Shown here piece by piece: positions 35,392 to 52,625 of a stretch of DNA of 64,000 nucleotides. The translations under genes were made by a program, and so were the position numbers. Location of the stretch: NCBI GenBank assembly GCA_019636845.1, contig JAHBWV010000001.1:806001-870000 (forward strand). Direction: 5' to 3'. The notes beneath the pieces are model-generated. The model ran no database searches. It worked only from the letters and a program-made list of their open reading frames with translations, and was not told the DNA's origin. The first letter of the stretch is position 1; each line of letters starts with the position of its first letter. This DNA is from Phycisphaeraceae bacterium. Lineage in GTDB: Bacteria > Planctomycetota > Phycisphaerae > Phycisphaerales > UBA1924.

Positions 35392-35964
35392 ATGCTCAGC
35401 AACGACATCCTCCGCTCCAAGTTCCAGTCGGGCTACGCCTACGACGACTATGTCGCCAGCGGCACGCCCGATCAGCAAACCAAGTGGCGCGACTTCCACG
35501 CCCGTGTCGCGATCACCCCTGCCCAGCGAACGCTCCTGGGGGGCTTCACCCGGCAGGTCAACATCCTCATCGTCTCCGGCACCTGGTGTGGCGACTGCGT
35601 CCAGCAGGTCCCCATGTTCGACCACATCGAGCGTGCGAACCCTGGCAAGATCACCCTCCGAATTGTCGATCGTGACAAGAACCTCGACCTCGCCGAACCG
35701 CTTGCGATCTGCTCGGGGCTGCGGGTTCCGACGGTCATCTTCCTCAACGAGGATTTCGACTTCTGCTCGCTGATGGGAGACAGATCGCTCGCCCGCTACC
35801 GTGCGATAGCCGCGGCCAAACTCGGCGCCTCCTGCCCACTTCCCGGCGCGCCGGTGCCGGCCGACGAGATCGCGTCCACGCTCCAAGACTGGGTGAACGA
35901 GCTGGAGCGTGTGCAACTGATGCTTCGGTTGTCACCAAAGCTCCGTGAGCGGCATGCGGACTGA
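35392..35964 (+). CDS. Thioredoxin-like protein
   Basis: A 190-residue thioredoxin-fold protein. It has a WCGDC redox motif (GTWCGDCVQQVPMFDHIERA) after the first strand, the central VDRDKNLDLAEPLAICSGLR, and the cis-proline strand RVPTVIFLNEDFDF. There is no signal peptide, so it acts in the cytoplasm, unlike most planctomycete thiol-disulfide proteins. A helical C-terminal extension of about 50 residues is unusual for small thioredoxins. ATG 35392 is chosen; a reading from 35314 adds non-conserved sequence. It is convergent with the glycosyltransferase gene. Confidence 0.85.
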   Translation: MLSNDILRSKFQSGYAYDDYVASGTPDQQTKWRDFHARVAITPAQRTLLGGFTRQVNILIVSGTWCGDCVQQVPMFDHIERANPGKITLRIVDRDKNLDLAEPLAICSGLRVPTVIFLNEDFDFCSLMGDRSLARYRAIAAAKLGASCPLPGAPVPADEIASTLQDWVNELERVQLMLRLSPKLRERHAD

Positions 35965-35998
35965 GGAATAGCAGGCCGGTCAACCAGCGAGGCCCGAC

Positions 35999-37231
35999 TC
36001 ACGCGCCCATTGCCAGGCACGCGTTGATCGCTTCGAGCATCTGGCGATCGAAGCGATCCTCGGCGAATCGGGCCGCGAACTTCTCGCAGGACTCCGCCGT
36101 CGCCCGCCGGTCGCGTGGAAGGTCTGCCACGGCCTCGAGCACCGCCTCCGGGGTCGGCTCATCAAAGAGCGCGCCTGTCACGCCATCGCGCACGATGTCG
36201 AGCGCGCCACCGGCCCGGCGAGCGACCACCGGCATGCCGCACGCCATAGCTTCGCACGCGATGATCCCGAAGTCCTCGATCTGAGGGAAGAGCAGGAGTT
36301 CTGCGGTGCGATAGAGCTCACGCAGGCGCTCATCGCTCACACGTCCCTCGAACGCGACCAGCCCCGGGGCGTGATCGCGCGCGATCCCCTCCAGCTTCGA
36401 TCGCATCGAACCCTCGCCGGCCACAATGAGCCGGCGCTTGGCCAGCCCCGCCGCTCGGATCGCAAGGTCCACGCGCTTATAGGGTTCGAGCGCGGCGACG
36501 ACGAGCCACGATTTCGATCGCACCGTGAATGGGTCGGGGGTGAAAAAGGATGTACGCACCGGCGGGAAGATGACGGTCGACTCTCGCCCGTACGCGTGCT
36601 TGATGAGCGACGCCGTGTGCGTTGAGTTCGCGATGAACTGCGTCACGTTCGCCGCGGTCCGCCGATCCCACCTTCTGAACCACGGGCCATACGCCTTCAA
36701 CGCCATGGCGCTCAGCCCGCCGCCCGCCGCGTACTCGCCTTGAACCTCCGGCGACCAGATATATCGCGCGGGGCTGTGGCAGTAGCAGAGGTGGGGGACC
36801 CGTGAGCCGTCAGTTCTCAGAAGTGATCGCAGCCCCTTGATGGCGGCCGAACTCGTCGAGATCAGCAGGTCGATCGGCTCGGCCGCGTGGTCCGCCTCCA
36901 GCCGTTTGCCCAAAGACCGCACGGCCCGTGGATAGAGCGGCATGAGCCAGCGGCGTATCCGAACCGAGCCCGGGAGCCGGTTGAGGGGCGAGGGGATGCG
37001 ATTCCATCGGTCGATCGGTGACCCGGTCGGCTCTCCCGCATCGAACATGGTGTAGAGAGTGCCGGGTTGTGTCTCGCGCTCAAGAATCGACGCGATCCGG
37101 GCGAGCACCATCTCGCCGCCCCGCCAGGTGCACAACCAATCGTGCGCGAGCGCGACGCGTGTCGCGGGGGAGAGCGAGCGTGGTGCTCCGGAGTCGTTCA
37201 CGGCGGAGGGTATGATCGAGTCGTGGCACAT
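35999..37231 (-). CDS. Glycosyltransferase family 4 (GT-B)
   Basis: A 410-residue GT-B enzyme. The N-domain has RVALAHDWLCTWRGGEMVLA, the donor domain RLIVAGEGSMRSKLEGIAR followed by FEGRVSDERLRELY and the E-x7-E motif EDFGIIACEAMACGMPVVA. Such enzymes add a sugar to an acceptor during polysaccharide or lipid-linked glycan assembly; donor and acceptor cannot be predicted. The chosen ATG 37229-37231 makes its 5' end overlap the divergent amidohydrolase start by nine bases, so either gene might begin slightly later. Confidence 0.85.
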   Translation of the reverse strand: MCHDSIIPSAVNDSGAPRSLSPATRVALAHDWLCTWRGGEMVLARIASILERETQPGTLYTMFDAGEPTGSPIDRWNRIPSPLNRLPGSVRIRRWLMPLYPRAVRSLGKRLEADHAAEPIDLLISTSSAAIKGLRSLLRTDGSRVPHLCYCHSPARYIWSPEVQGEYAAGGGLSAMALKAYGPWFRRWDRRTAANVTQFIANSTHTASLIKHAYGRESTVIFPPVRTSFFTPDPFTVRSKSWLVVAALEPYKRVDLAIRAAGLAKRRLIVAGEGSMRSKLEGIARDHAPGLVAFEGRVSDERLRELYRTAELLLFPQIEDFGIIACEAMACGMPVVARRAGGALDIVRDGVTGALFDEPTPEAVLEAVADLPRDRRATAESCEKFAARFAEDRFDRQMLEAINACLAMGA

Positions 37232-38350
37232 TCAGGCACGTCAACCTCTCCATCCGCCGGGCCCGCGCCAAGGAACCCAGACGCCAATCGTCTGGGCCTG
37301 GATTATCGCGCCGAAGCGGCGAAGCTGGGCACGCCGGCTGTTCCGATCATCGACGCCCACATCCACGTCAACGGGGGGCGGGCCGCTCGGGTGTTCAAGG
37401 ATGTCGCCTCGCTCTATGGCATTGACCGGGTCGTGACGCAGACACGCCTGGTCGAAGCGCACGCGGTTCGGAACGTCCTCGGTTCTATGGCGCGGTTCGT
37501 TGCCGTTCCGGACTATGGATCCGCCGATCGACGAACCGCGATGACCTCAGGGTATCTCGCAGATATCGAACGCTGGAGAACGGAGTTTGATGCGCGCCTG
37601 ATGAAGCTCTGGTGTGCGCCTCGCCTGCGTGACCTCGCGACGGGCGATGATGCCAACGAGTACGTCCCACTCGACTCGCCTTGGCGCATCCGTCAGGTCG
37701 AACTGGCCCAGTCGCTCGGCATGATGGTCAAGGTCCACATCGCGGATCCCGACACGTGGTTCAGCACCAAGTACGCCGACGCCTCGCGATACGGCACCAA
37801 GCACTCCCAGTATGAGCCCCTGGAGCGCATGCTCGATCGCTTCGCAGGCCCGTGGATCCTCGCGCACATGGGCGGCTGGCCCGAGGATCTCGCGTTCCTC
37901 TCCGATCTCCTGGATCGCCACCCCACGGTCAACCTCGACACCTCCGCGACCAAGTGGATCGTCCGCGAGATCTCCAAGCATTCGCGCGATGAAGTGGTCG
38001 GCTTCCTCACGCGATACGCCGGTCGCATCCTCTTCGGATCGGACATCGTGACCACCGATGAGCACCTGATGCCCGACAAAAAGGCGGGCGTCTATTCCGG
38101 CGAGCTGGCCAGTTCGCCCGAACAGGCCTTCGAGCTCTACGCGAGCCGCTACTGGGCTCTTCGCACACTCTGGGAGACCGACTACGACGGCCCCTCGCCG
38201 ATCGCGGATCCCGATCTTGCCATGGTTGATCCGTCTCGGTTCGCGCCGACAGATGCGCCTCTGCTCAGAGGCAAATCGCTGGACGCATCGATGCTCCGCA
38301 TGCTCTACTCGGGAGCGGCTCGGCGAGTATTCGGATCGTGGCTCGACTGA
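37223..38350 (+). CDS. Amidohydrolase-family (TIM-barrel) protein
   Basis: A 375-residue protein of the amidohydrolase-2 type. It starts with GTG 37223 (VAHSGTSTS), then VPIIDAHIHVNGG, the first metal motif. Later HIADPDTWF, ILAHMGGWPEDL and RILFGSDIVTT fit the other active-site histidines and aspartate of metal-dependent decarboxylases/hydrolases. A C-terminal RVFGSWLD closes the barrel. Substrate is unknown. GGAGGG upstream is 14 bases from the start, so initiation remains uncertain. It is divergent from a glycosyltransferase and may share control with it. Confidence 0.75.
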   Translation: MAHSGTSTSPSAGPAPRNPDANRLGLDYRAEAAKLGTPAVPIIDAHIHVNGGRAARVFKDVASLYGIDRVVTQTRLVEAHAVRNVLGSMARFVAVPDYGSADRRTAMTSGYLADIERWRTEFDARLMKLWCAPRLRDLATGDDANEYVPLDSPWRIRQVELAQSLGMMVKVHIADPDTWFSTKYADASRYGTKHSQYEPLERMLDRFAGPWILAHMGGWPEDLAFLSDLLDRHPTVNLDTSATKWIVREISKHSRDEVVGFLTRYAGRILFGSDIVTTDEHLMPDKKAGVYSGELASSPEQAFELYASRYWALRTLWETDYDGPSPIADPDLAMVDPSRFAPTDAPLLRGKSLDASMLRMLYSGAARRVFGSWLD

Positions 38351-38378
38351 CGAAGCCCGCAGGTGCCTCGGCGGACGC

Positions 38379-39071
38379 TCACTCGTTCTGCTGCGGGTCG
38401 CTGGCGACCTCGTCGAGCGGATCGGGCTCGCTCGCCCTCTCCCGATCGTCGGGGATGCCATCGCCGATGGTGACGGGTAAGGTGAGCCGGACGAGTTCTT
38501 CCAGCCGGGCCGCGATGCGATGTGCTGTGGGCTGATCGAGCGGTGTGGAGAGACGTGCCGAGAACTCGCCCGCTCCGATTCGATCCTCGAAGCCGGGTGT
38601 GGTGCCCGTGAGTCTGATCGATGCCCCGCTGATCGAGCCGCCGAACGATCGAGCCCCCGGTTTGCCAGAGGGGAGCATGAAACCGCCACCTCCGTAAACG
38701 CCCAGATGTCCCTGAGCGATGACCAGCGTGCGGACAGCAGCAGTTGAAGCGGTGCGATCAATCGGTGTCTTTCCCGCTTTCGGGATCGCGAAGAGATGCA
38801 CATGCGTGATCGTGCCGCTGATGCCGGAGAGACTCGATCCGACCTCGAGCGCGTCCTCGCTGAGATCCGTCAAGTAGAAATCCGCGGTCGATGGGTCCGT
38901 GCTGAAATACGCGCGGGTCACCGGCTTGGGCTTGAGACCGATAGACGAATCGATCCCATCGAGCCGGATTCCCGATGGAGAGCCGACGGACGTCGTGCAG
39001 CCGCCGGAAATGGACAAGCACGCCAGCGCGACCCAAAGGGCGAATGAACGCGAACAGGTTCCGATCTTCAT
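38379..39071 (-). CDS. Hypothetical lipoprotein
   Basis: A 230-residue protein with a lipoprotein signal, SFALWVALACLSISGGC, the cysteine being the lipobox residue. The mature part is beta-rich (VTRAYFSTDPSTADFYLTDL; GVYGGGGFMLPSGKPGARSF) with no recognised family, and ends in an acidic tail (PDDRERASEPDPLDEVASD). ATG 39071 is chosen as the start of the hydrophobic leader. It is divergent from the TPR-like paralogue pair; function is unknown. Confidence 0.7.
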   Translation of the reverse strand: MKIGTCSRSFALWVALACLSISGGCTTSVGSPSGIRLDGIDSSIGLKPKPVTRAYFSTDPSTADFYLTDLSEDALEVGSSLSGISGTITHVHLFAIPKAGKTPIDRTASTAAVRTLVIAQGHLGVYGGGGFMLPSGKPGARSFGGSISGASIRLTGTTPGFEDRIGAGEFSARLSTPLDQPTAHRIAARLEELVRLTLPVTIGDGIPDDRERASEPDPLDEVASDPQQNE

Positions 39072-39273
39072 GCCCCATAAAGGTACACGCCCGCCGCTGC
39101 TCGTGCATCTGAGGTATCTGCCGGGGCAACAGGAATCGGTCGAGTCCGTATAGAATACGCAAGGCGTTTGGGTGCCCAGCATCGTACGAGTGGTATGCTG
39201 TGGTGTGGGTAGGCAGGGCTGGCTGCACGACGCGGCCGATACAGAATGCGAAGAACCAGGCGAGGAGCGATGC

Positions 39274-40311
39274 ATGCCGAGCCGCACGAGATCACACACG
39301 GCGATTGTGCTCACCCTTCTGGCGGGTGTTCTCACGCTTGTCGGAAATGCTGGCGCACAACCAACACAGTCCGTGGGCAAGCGTCTTCCCGGGACATCGA
39401 ACCAGGGCTTTCCGACGCGCGGCTATGGCGTGCGCGCGCCGTTCGTCCGGGTGATCGCCCCGAACACGTTCGCAACCGGCGGCAACCGGCCATCCGAGCG
39501 GGTGCTGCCGCCTCGCCTCGATCCACGCCCTCCCGTGGTCGTCGCACCCTCTCCCGGTCCGAGTGCTGAGCCCCAGACGAACTCGCCTGATCCCACGAAC
39601 ACGATCGATCTACCGATCACCTCCGGCGTCGCGATCAGCACATCGGTCTCGGTGCCCGCTTCGCTGAACGGGTACGGAGTGCCGACAGGCGTCTACACCC
39701 ACGCGTCCACACGTCGCGCAACAGGTTGGAGCCGGAACCCGAACGATCAGTACGGGCCCGACCCCCGGCTCTCTCCGCACTACAAGCCGTCCGAGATCGC
39801 GGCGATGATCGCGGCAGATCAGGCCAACGAGGCCGCGGCTCGAACCCCAGTGGTCGAGCGTGCGGCGTCCGCACTCCAGAAAGGTGATGCCGAGCTCGCC
39901 TTCGACCTGTACCGCGAGCATCTGTCTCAATACCCCGACGATCTCGACGCGGTCCGGACGCTCGGCATCATCGAGTTGCTCCTGAAGCGAACCGATGCCG
40001 GCGTCAAGCGAATCGCGTCTGTTTATGCCTCAGATCCGCTGATGGTCGGGGAGCCGATCGATCCCGCGAATCTCCCCGGCGGGTCTACAGACCTGCGTCG
40101 TGTGTCGAGCGATGTGGCCGCGCTCGCATCCCGAGGAGGCCGTGCCGATGCCGCGCTGGTTGCCGCAGTGCTCGCGCAGGCACGCCAGGATCGATCGGTC
40201 GCGATACGGTTCCTCGATCGTGCGGAAGCCGCGGGTCTCGATCCCGCCCTCGCTGCACGAATGCGAGCGGAACTCAAGCCCCAGACGACTCGGCCCAGTT
40301 CAGCAAAATAA
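39274..40311 (+). CDS. Exported TPR-like protein, paralogue 1
   Basis: A 345-residue protein. Residues 1-28 form a signal peptide (IVLTLLAGVLTLVGNAGA). A proline-rich segment follows (PPRLDPRPPVVVAPSPGPS), then the conserved-looking helical C-terminus: ASALQKGDAELAFDLYREHL, then DAVRTLGIIELLLKRT and GLDPALAARMRAEL, which resemble short TPR-type helix pairs. GAGGAG precedes ATG 39274. The next gene has the same plan (signal peptide, proline-rich linker, related helical end), so the two are tandem paralogues. Function is unknown. Confidence 0.65.
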   Translation: MPSRTRSHTAIVLTLLAGVLTLVGNAGAQPTQSVGKRLPGTSNQGFPTRGYGVRAPFVRVIAPNTFATGGNRPSERVLPPRLDPRPPVVVAPSPGPSAEPQTNSPDPTNTIDLPITSGVAISTSVSVPASLNGYGVPTGVYTHASTRRATGWSRNPNDQYGPDPRLSPHYKPSEIAAMIAADQANEAAARTPVVERAASALQKGDAELAFDLYREHLSQYPDDLDAVRTLGIIELLLKRTDAGVKRIASVYASDPLMVGEPIDPANLPGGSTDLRRVSSDVAALASRGGRADAALVAAVLAQARQDRSVAIRFLDRAEAAGLDPALAARMRAELKPQTTRPSSAK

Positions 40312-40349
40312 GGCGATACTGTGATCGATCGATTCATGTGGAGGCGATG

Positions 40350-41468
40350 ATGTTGAACATCGGACTGTTGGCGGTAATCGTGATCTGCTCGTCGAGCGCA
40401 GGCGCACACGCCCAGCCATCGGTAGACATGGGGCCGGCACAGAAGGGTGTCGGTCCCCGGACTTCGCCCGCGAGGCCCATGACAACGACCGGGCCTGGAG
40501 CACGGCTGCCGAGCACAAGAACCTCTTCGCGTCTTGGTCCGATGGAGCGCCCCGCCGCTCCCGCCCCGAGCGTGCCGCAGACACAGCAGTCTCCCGGCGA
40601 TGCGATCCGGCAGGTGACCGTTCGCGGCCCGAACTACACGATGACATTCGATACCTTTGAGACTGCCCTTCAGAAAGTCCCCGCAGGTGCCGAGATTCTT
40701 TCGTACCACCAGGGAATCATATCGTATAGATTACCGAACCCAAACCACGCGCTGCCGAGCTCGAGTATCCCCGCCGGAGTAACTGGACCGGGCCTTTCAG
40801 TTACCTTTCCGACCTCCGAGTATCTCTACGGCAGGGCGGGTGCCCACAGATTCAGTGCGCGTAACCAGTGGTCGTACCGCAGTGGTTACGGTCTTTGCTT
40901 CGCGAGCTCGGACGAACTGCGTGGAGGCTTCCTCTCTGATCCGGTCTACGCCGCCGACCTGGTTCCTCCCTCATTTTCGAGATTCATGGAGGGGCCGACG
41001 GCAGAGCAGAGCACGGACCTGACCAAAGCCGATGCGGCACTCGCCGCCGGGCGAGCTGCGGATGCCGCCGCGTTGTACGAGTTGCATCTGAAACAGAGCG
41101 TCGATGAATCGCAAGGTGCGAACGTGCGTCACGGGCTCGCGTTGATCGAGAGCGGGCGCGTCTCCGAGGGGATCGTCGCGGTGTATCAGGCGTACGAATT
41201 GGACCACGGACTGGCGGACAACTCGCTGCGCCTCGCGATGCCGGAGTGGTCAGATCATCGGATCAGGACCATGGTCTCCCGGGTCGTAGGGCACGCGAAC
41301 CGAAACCAGAGCGCTTCATCGTGGCTCGTCGTCGCCCTCTTGATGGAAGCCGAAGGCCGGGCGTCGCTTGCGAACCAGATGCTCGATCGAAGCATTGGCT
41401 TTGGGTTGGATCAGTCGCTCGGCATGCGTGTGCGCGGGATGATCGCCGGTTCGATGCCCAAGCGTTGA
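40350..41468 (+). CDS. Exported TPR-like protein, paralogue 2
   Basis: A 372-residue protein, probable start ATG 40350 with GGAGG six bases upstream (GTG 40338 is possible). Signal peptide: MLNIGLLAVIVICSSSAGAH A. A proline-rich linker (RPAAPAPSVPQT) is followed by a beta-like segment (VTVRGPNYTMTFDTFETAL) and a helical C-terminal part: DAALAAGRAADAAALYELHL and SIGFGLDQSLGMRVRGMIAG. The last part parallels the end of the preceding gene, supporting a tandem duplication. It lies 231 bp ahead of rplK and has no obvious link to translation. Confidence 0.65.
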   Translation: MLNIGLLAVIVICSSSAGAHAQPSVDMGPAQKGVGPRTSPARPMTTTGPGARLPSTRTSSRLGPMERPAAPAPSVPQTQQSPGDAIRQVTVRGPNYTMTFDTFETALQKVPAGAEILSYHQGIISYRLPNPNHALPSSSIPAGVTGPGLSVTFPTSEYLYGRAGAHRFSARNQWSYRSGYGLCFASSDELRGGFLSDPVYAADLVPPSFSRFMEGPTAEQSTDLTKADAALAAGRAADAAALYELHLKQSVDESQGANVRHGLALIESGRVSEGIVAVYQAYELDHGLADNSLRLAMPEWSDHRIRTMVSRVVGHANRNQSASSWLVVALLMEAEGRASLANQMLDRSIGFGLDQSLGMRVRGMIAGSMPKR

Positions 41469-41699
41469 TCGCCGCGCGTTCGTACTGCGTTAGTTATGTC
41501 ATTGCGTTACTCCTGCGCTTGCCCTTGCGTGATTGATCTGCCTACAGTCCTCCCCTTGCCATGGGCTGTCCCCATGGCCGGACCCTCTGGGGCCGACATC
41601 CCGGATCAACCGTTCGAACCACTCGACTGTTCGTCCCACATGGCCGGGGCGGACATCCGGGGCCAGATGGCTTCCGAGTCGGGTGGGAGGTGAGGACCA
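41469..41699 (+). promoter_or_regulatory. Leader of the rplK-rpoC operon
   Basis: This 231-bp region contains a weak sigma-70 candidate: TTGCCC (41519-41524), 18 bases, TACAGT (41543-41548). A perfect 8-bp hairpin GCCATGGG / CCCATGGC with a five-base loop (41558-41578) follows; in this position it could be a ribosomal-protein feedback site, but this is inference. GGGAGGTGAGGACCA, ending at the rplK ATG, supplies the Shine-Dalgarno. Confidence 0.4.
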
Positions 41700-42128
41700 A
41701 TGGCCAAGAAAGAAATCACAAAGGTTTTTAAGATCATGGCCCCCGGCGGCCAGGCGACGCCCGCGCCGCCCCTTGGCCCCGCGCTCGGTGGAGCGGGCGT
41801 AAACCCTGGTCAGTTTGTCCAGCAGTTCAACGCCGCGACGCAGAACGTCAAGGGCAAGGTTGTCGGCTGTGTCGTCACGGTCTACTCGGATCGCTCATTC
41901 TCCTTCGAGATCAAGAGCAGCCCCGCATCGGTTCTGATCCGAGAGAAGGCAAAGATCGACAAGGGCTCCGGCGTACCCAATAAGAACAAGGTTGGGAAGC
42001 TCGGACGTGCCGATCTCGAGGCGATCGCGAAAGAGAAGATGAACGACCTGAACGCGGGGTCTCTCGACGCCGCGGTCCGCATCATCGAGGGCCAGTGCCG
42101 CTCGATGGGCGTGGTGGTGGAGGCCTGA
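41700..42128 (+). CDS. rplK: 50S ribosomal protein L11
   Basis: A 142-residue protein of the 50S GTPase-associated centre, binding 23S rRNA helices 43-44. It has the family's PAPPLGPALGGAGVNPGQF and SVLIREKAKIDKGSGVPNKN KVG. The gene is intact and normal in length. It opens the ribosomal protein/RNA polymerase operon and is followed by rplA after three bases. Confidence 0.97.
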   Translation: MAKKEITKVFKIMAPGGQATPAPPLGPALGGAGVNPGQFVQQFNAATQNVKGKVVGCVVTVYSDRSFSFEIKSSPASVLIREKAKIDKGSGVPNKNKVGKLGRADLEAIAKEKMNDLNAGSLDAAVRIIEGQCRSMGVVVEA

Positions 42129-42131
42129 CCC

Positions 42132-42836
42132 ATGCCAATCCTCAGCAAGCGAAACAAGGCCAACGCGCCGCTCAAGCCCAAGCAGGCGATGTCTGCCGCA
42201 GAAGCGGTTTCCGCCCTCAAGAAGTTCAAGGGACCGAAGTTCGATCAGACGGTTGACGTCTGCATCCATCTCGGCGTCGACACCAAGCAGGCCGATCAGA
42301 ACCTGCGCGGCTCCGTCTCGCTGCCCAACGGCATCGGCAAGGCCAAGCGCGTCGTCGCGTTCTGCACCTCCGATGTCGTTCCCAAGGCCATGGCGGCCGG
42401 CGCGATCAAGGCCGGCGGCGAGGATCTTGTCGCCGAGGTCGAGAAGGGGTGGATGGACTTCGACGTCGCCGTCGCCTCTCCAGACATGATGCGCGTGATC
42501 TCGAAGCTCGGACGCGTGCTCGGTCCCAAGGGGCTGATGCCCTCTCCGAAGGCGGGTACCGTCACGCCGAACATCCCGGACGCCGTGAAGGAGTATTCAG
42601 CCGGTAAGGTCGAGTACCGCACCGACACGGCAGGGAACGTCCACGCCGTGATCGGCAAGATGTCGTTCCCCGAGGCATCGCTGCAGCAGAACCTTGAGGC
42701 CTTTATCTCGACGATCGAGAAGGCACGCCCGCAGACCGCCAAGGGCACCTACATCAAGAAGATCACGATCAGCGGCACCATGACGCCCGGCATCCAGATC
42801 AAGTACGTCCCCGCCGCCGCTGCGGCCGAGGCCTGA
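42132..42836 (+). CDS. rplA: 50S ribosomal protein L1
   Basis: A 234-residue L1 stalk protein that binds 23S rRNA near the E-site and, in many bacteria, represses its own operon by binding the leader mRNA. It shows FDQTVDVCIHLGVDTKQADQ, RVLGPKGLMPSPKAGTVTPN and GKMSFPEASLQQNLEAFI. Length is normal. It starts three bases after rplK and ends 34 bases before rplJ. Confidence 0.97.
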   Translation: MPILSKRNKANAPLKPKQAMSAAEAVSALKKFKGPKFDQTVDVCIHLGVDTKQADQNLRGSVSLPNGIGKAKRVVAFCTSDVVPKAMAAGAIKAGGEDLVAEVEKGWMDFDVAVASPDMMRVISKLGRVLGPKGLMPSPKAGTVTPNIPDAVKEYSAGKVEYRTDTAGNVHAVIGKMSFPEASLQQNLEAFISTIEKARPQTAKGTYIKKITISGTMTPGIQIKYVPAAAAAEA

Positions 42837-42870
42837 GCATCCCGCACGCAAGTAACCAGAGGACACGTCC

Positions 42871-43419
42871 ATGTCCAAGACCATCAAGCAGATCATGATG
42901 CGGGACTACCAGAACCGCCTCGACGGTGTCGAGGAGGCCATGGTGATCTCGATCCGCGGCATCAAGGGGACCGACACCACCCGCCTGCGGAACAACCTCC
43001 GGAAGAGCAACATCAAGGTGACGGTTGTTCAGAACGCCCTCGCCCGCAACAACTTCAAGGGAACCGCGCTCGAGCCGCTCAACAAGTTTCTCACCGGGTC
43101 GAGCGCTCTTGCGTACTCTGCGGAGCAGTCGGTCGTCAACATCGCTCGTCAGATCGTCGATTCCCTCAAGGACTTCCCGGGGATCGAGCTCAAGGGCGCG
43201 ATCCTTGACGGCCTGCTCTTCGAGGGCAAGGCCGGCGTTGAGGAGCTCTCGAAGTTCCCCACACGCGAAGAGGCGATCGCGCAGAATGTCACCCTCGTCC
43301 TCAGCCCCGCTCGCAAGCTCGCGGCCCAGATCGCTGGCCCGGGCAGCGGAGTCGCGGGTCTTGTCAAGGCCATCGAATCGAAACTGGAGAAGGGCGAAGC
43401 CATCGCCAAGGCCGGTTGA
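42871..43419 (+). CDS. rplJ: 50S ribosomal protein L10
   Basis: A 182-residue stalk base protein. It has MVISIRGIKGTDTTRLRNNL and NNFKGTALEPLNKFLTG, and a C-terminal alpha-helix GVAGLVKAIESKLEKGEAIA, where L7/L12 dimers dock. The sequence is normal for the family, slightly long. GAGGA lies about 10 bases before ATG 42871. A 119-nt gap separates it from rplL. Confidence 0.95.
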   Translation: MSKTIKQIMMRDYQNRLDGVEEAMVISIRGIKGTDTTRLRNNLRKSNIKVTVVQNALARNNFKGTALEPLNKFLTGSSALAYSAEQSVVNIARQIVDSLKDFPGIELKGAILDGLLFEGKAGVEELSKFPTREEAIAQNVTLVLSPARKLAAQIAGPGSGVAGLVKAIESKLEKGEAIAKAG

Positions 43420-43538
43420 TCATCAGTCCGCACAGTCTCGCACGACTGGCCCTCAGGGGGTAAAGCACCGAATCGTTCGGTCCCTCTCGTGCGTCGGGTT
43501 GGCTCGGTAAGCCGAGCGTTCACAAGAAAGAGATCCAC

Positions 43539-43940
43539 ATGTCTGACACAACAACTTTCGATGCCAAGATCACCAAGCTCGGCGACGAGCTCGCGGGCCT
43601 CACCCTCAAGGAGGCGGTCGATCTGGGCAAGTACCTCAAGGAGGCCTACGGCATCGAGGCCGCCTCGGGCGGGGCCGTGATGGTTGCTGCCGCCGCCGGC
43701 GGAGCCGCTGCCGCGAAGGAGGAGCAGACCTCCTTCGACGTCATCCTCAAGGGTGCCGACGCCGCCAAGAAGATCGGCGTCATCAAGGTCGTCCGCGAGC
43801 TCACCGGCCTCGGTCTGGCGGAGGCGAAGGCCTTCGTCGAGGCACCCGGCAAGCCCGTCAAGCAGGGCGTCACCAAGGACGAGGCCGAGAAGCTCAAGAA
43901 GCAACTCGAAGAGGCCGGGGCCACCGTCGCCCTCGCCTGA
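43539..43940 (+). CDS. rplL: 50S ribosomal protein L7/L12
   Basis: A 133-residue protein: N-terminal dimerisation helix pair ([20 protein letters not shown]), an alanine/glycine-rich hinge ([17 protein letters not shown]) and the C-terminal domain that contacts factors ([36 protein letters not shown]). Complete and normal. AAAGAGA lies before ATG 43539. A strong terminator follows about 37 bases after the stop, separating this part of the operon from rpoB. Confidence 0.96.
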   Translation: MSDTTTFDAKITKLGDELAGLTLKEAVDLGKYLKEAYGIEAASGGAVMVAAAAGGAAAAKEEQTSFDVILKGADAAKKIGVIKVVRELTGLGLAEAKAFVEAPGKPVKQGVTKDEAEKLKKQLEEAGATVALA

Positions 43941-43976
43941 TCGGGTCCTCGCTTCGATTGAAGTCTGATTGACCAA

Positions 43977-44009
43977 CGGGGCCGACCCTGAATGGGTCGG
44001 TCCCGTCTT
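43977..44009 (+). terminator. Terminator between rplL and rpoB
   Basis: A 12-bp stem CGGGGCCGACCC / GGGTCGGTCCCG (one G-T wobble) with loop TGAAT is followed by TCTTGAG. Its U-run is short, so partial read-through to rpoB is likely, as in other bacteria. Confidence 0.7.
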
Positions 44010-44067
44010 GAGTGTGCCTCACGCGGTTCGCTTCGCAGGTCTCTTCTTGTTCGGTGCATGGGAGGGC

Positions 44068-44096
44068 TTGCGATGGTAGCGCGGGGGGTATACACT
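44068..44096 (+). promoter_or_regulatory. Candidate rpoB promoter
   Basis: TTGCGA, 17 bases, TACACT, lying after the rplL terminator and 117 bp ahead of the rpoB ATG. Both hexamers match consensus at 4/6. The rpoBC pair could therefore be transcribed independently of the ribosomal protein genes. Confidence 0.45.
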
Positions 44097-44212
44097 GTTT
44101 GGTTCGGAACGCAACGGGTGCGACAGGGATTAGAACGCATTCAGTAACAAACCGACCGCCCCGCCCGACGGCAACGATCGGGCTGGGCTGTTTCTCCATC
44201 GCGAGGTAGCTG

Positions 44213-48022
<3,810 letters not shown>

Positions 48023-48127
48023 GCATCGGTCCGATCCCCGTCAAGTCTCCGTTCCCGTTTGTCGTCCTGATCCCGCCCGCACATCACGGGTCCGCTTCAC
48101 GCGGCCCGATCACCGGAGTCACCGCCC

Positions 48128-52513
<4,386 letters not shown>

Positions 52514-52574
52514 TTCCAGCCCGGGTGGCACCTCTCTCCAGAGCGGTGTCCGAAGAAAACCCACGCATCCCACC

Positions 52575-52607
52575 CGGACCCCGCCCCTCGGCGGGGTCCG
52601 TTTCTTT
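52575..52607 (+). terminator. Rho-independent terminator after rpoC
   Basis: A perfect 11-bp stem, CGGACCCCGCC / GGCGGGGTCCG, with loop CCTC is followed by TTTCTTT. Confidence 0.9.
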
Positions 52608-52625
52608 CCTACTACACTCTGCCTC

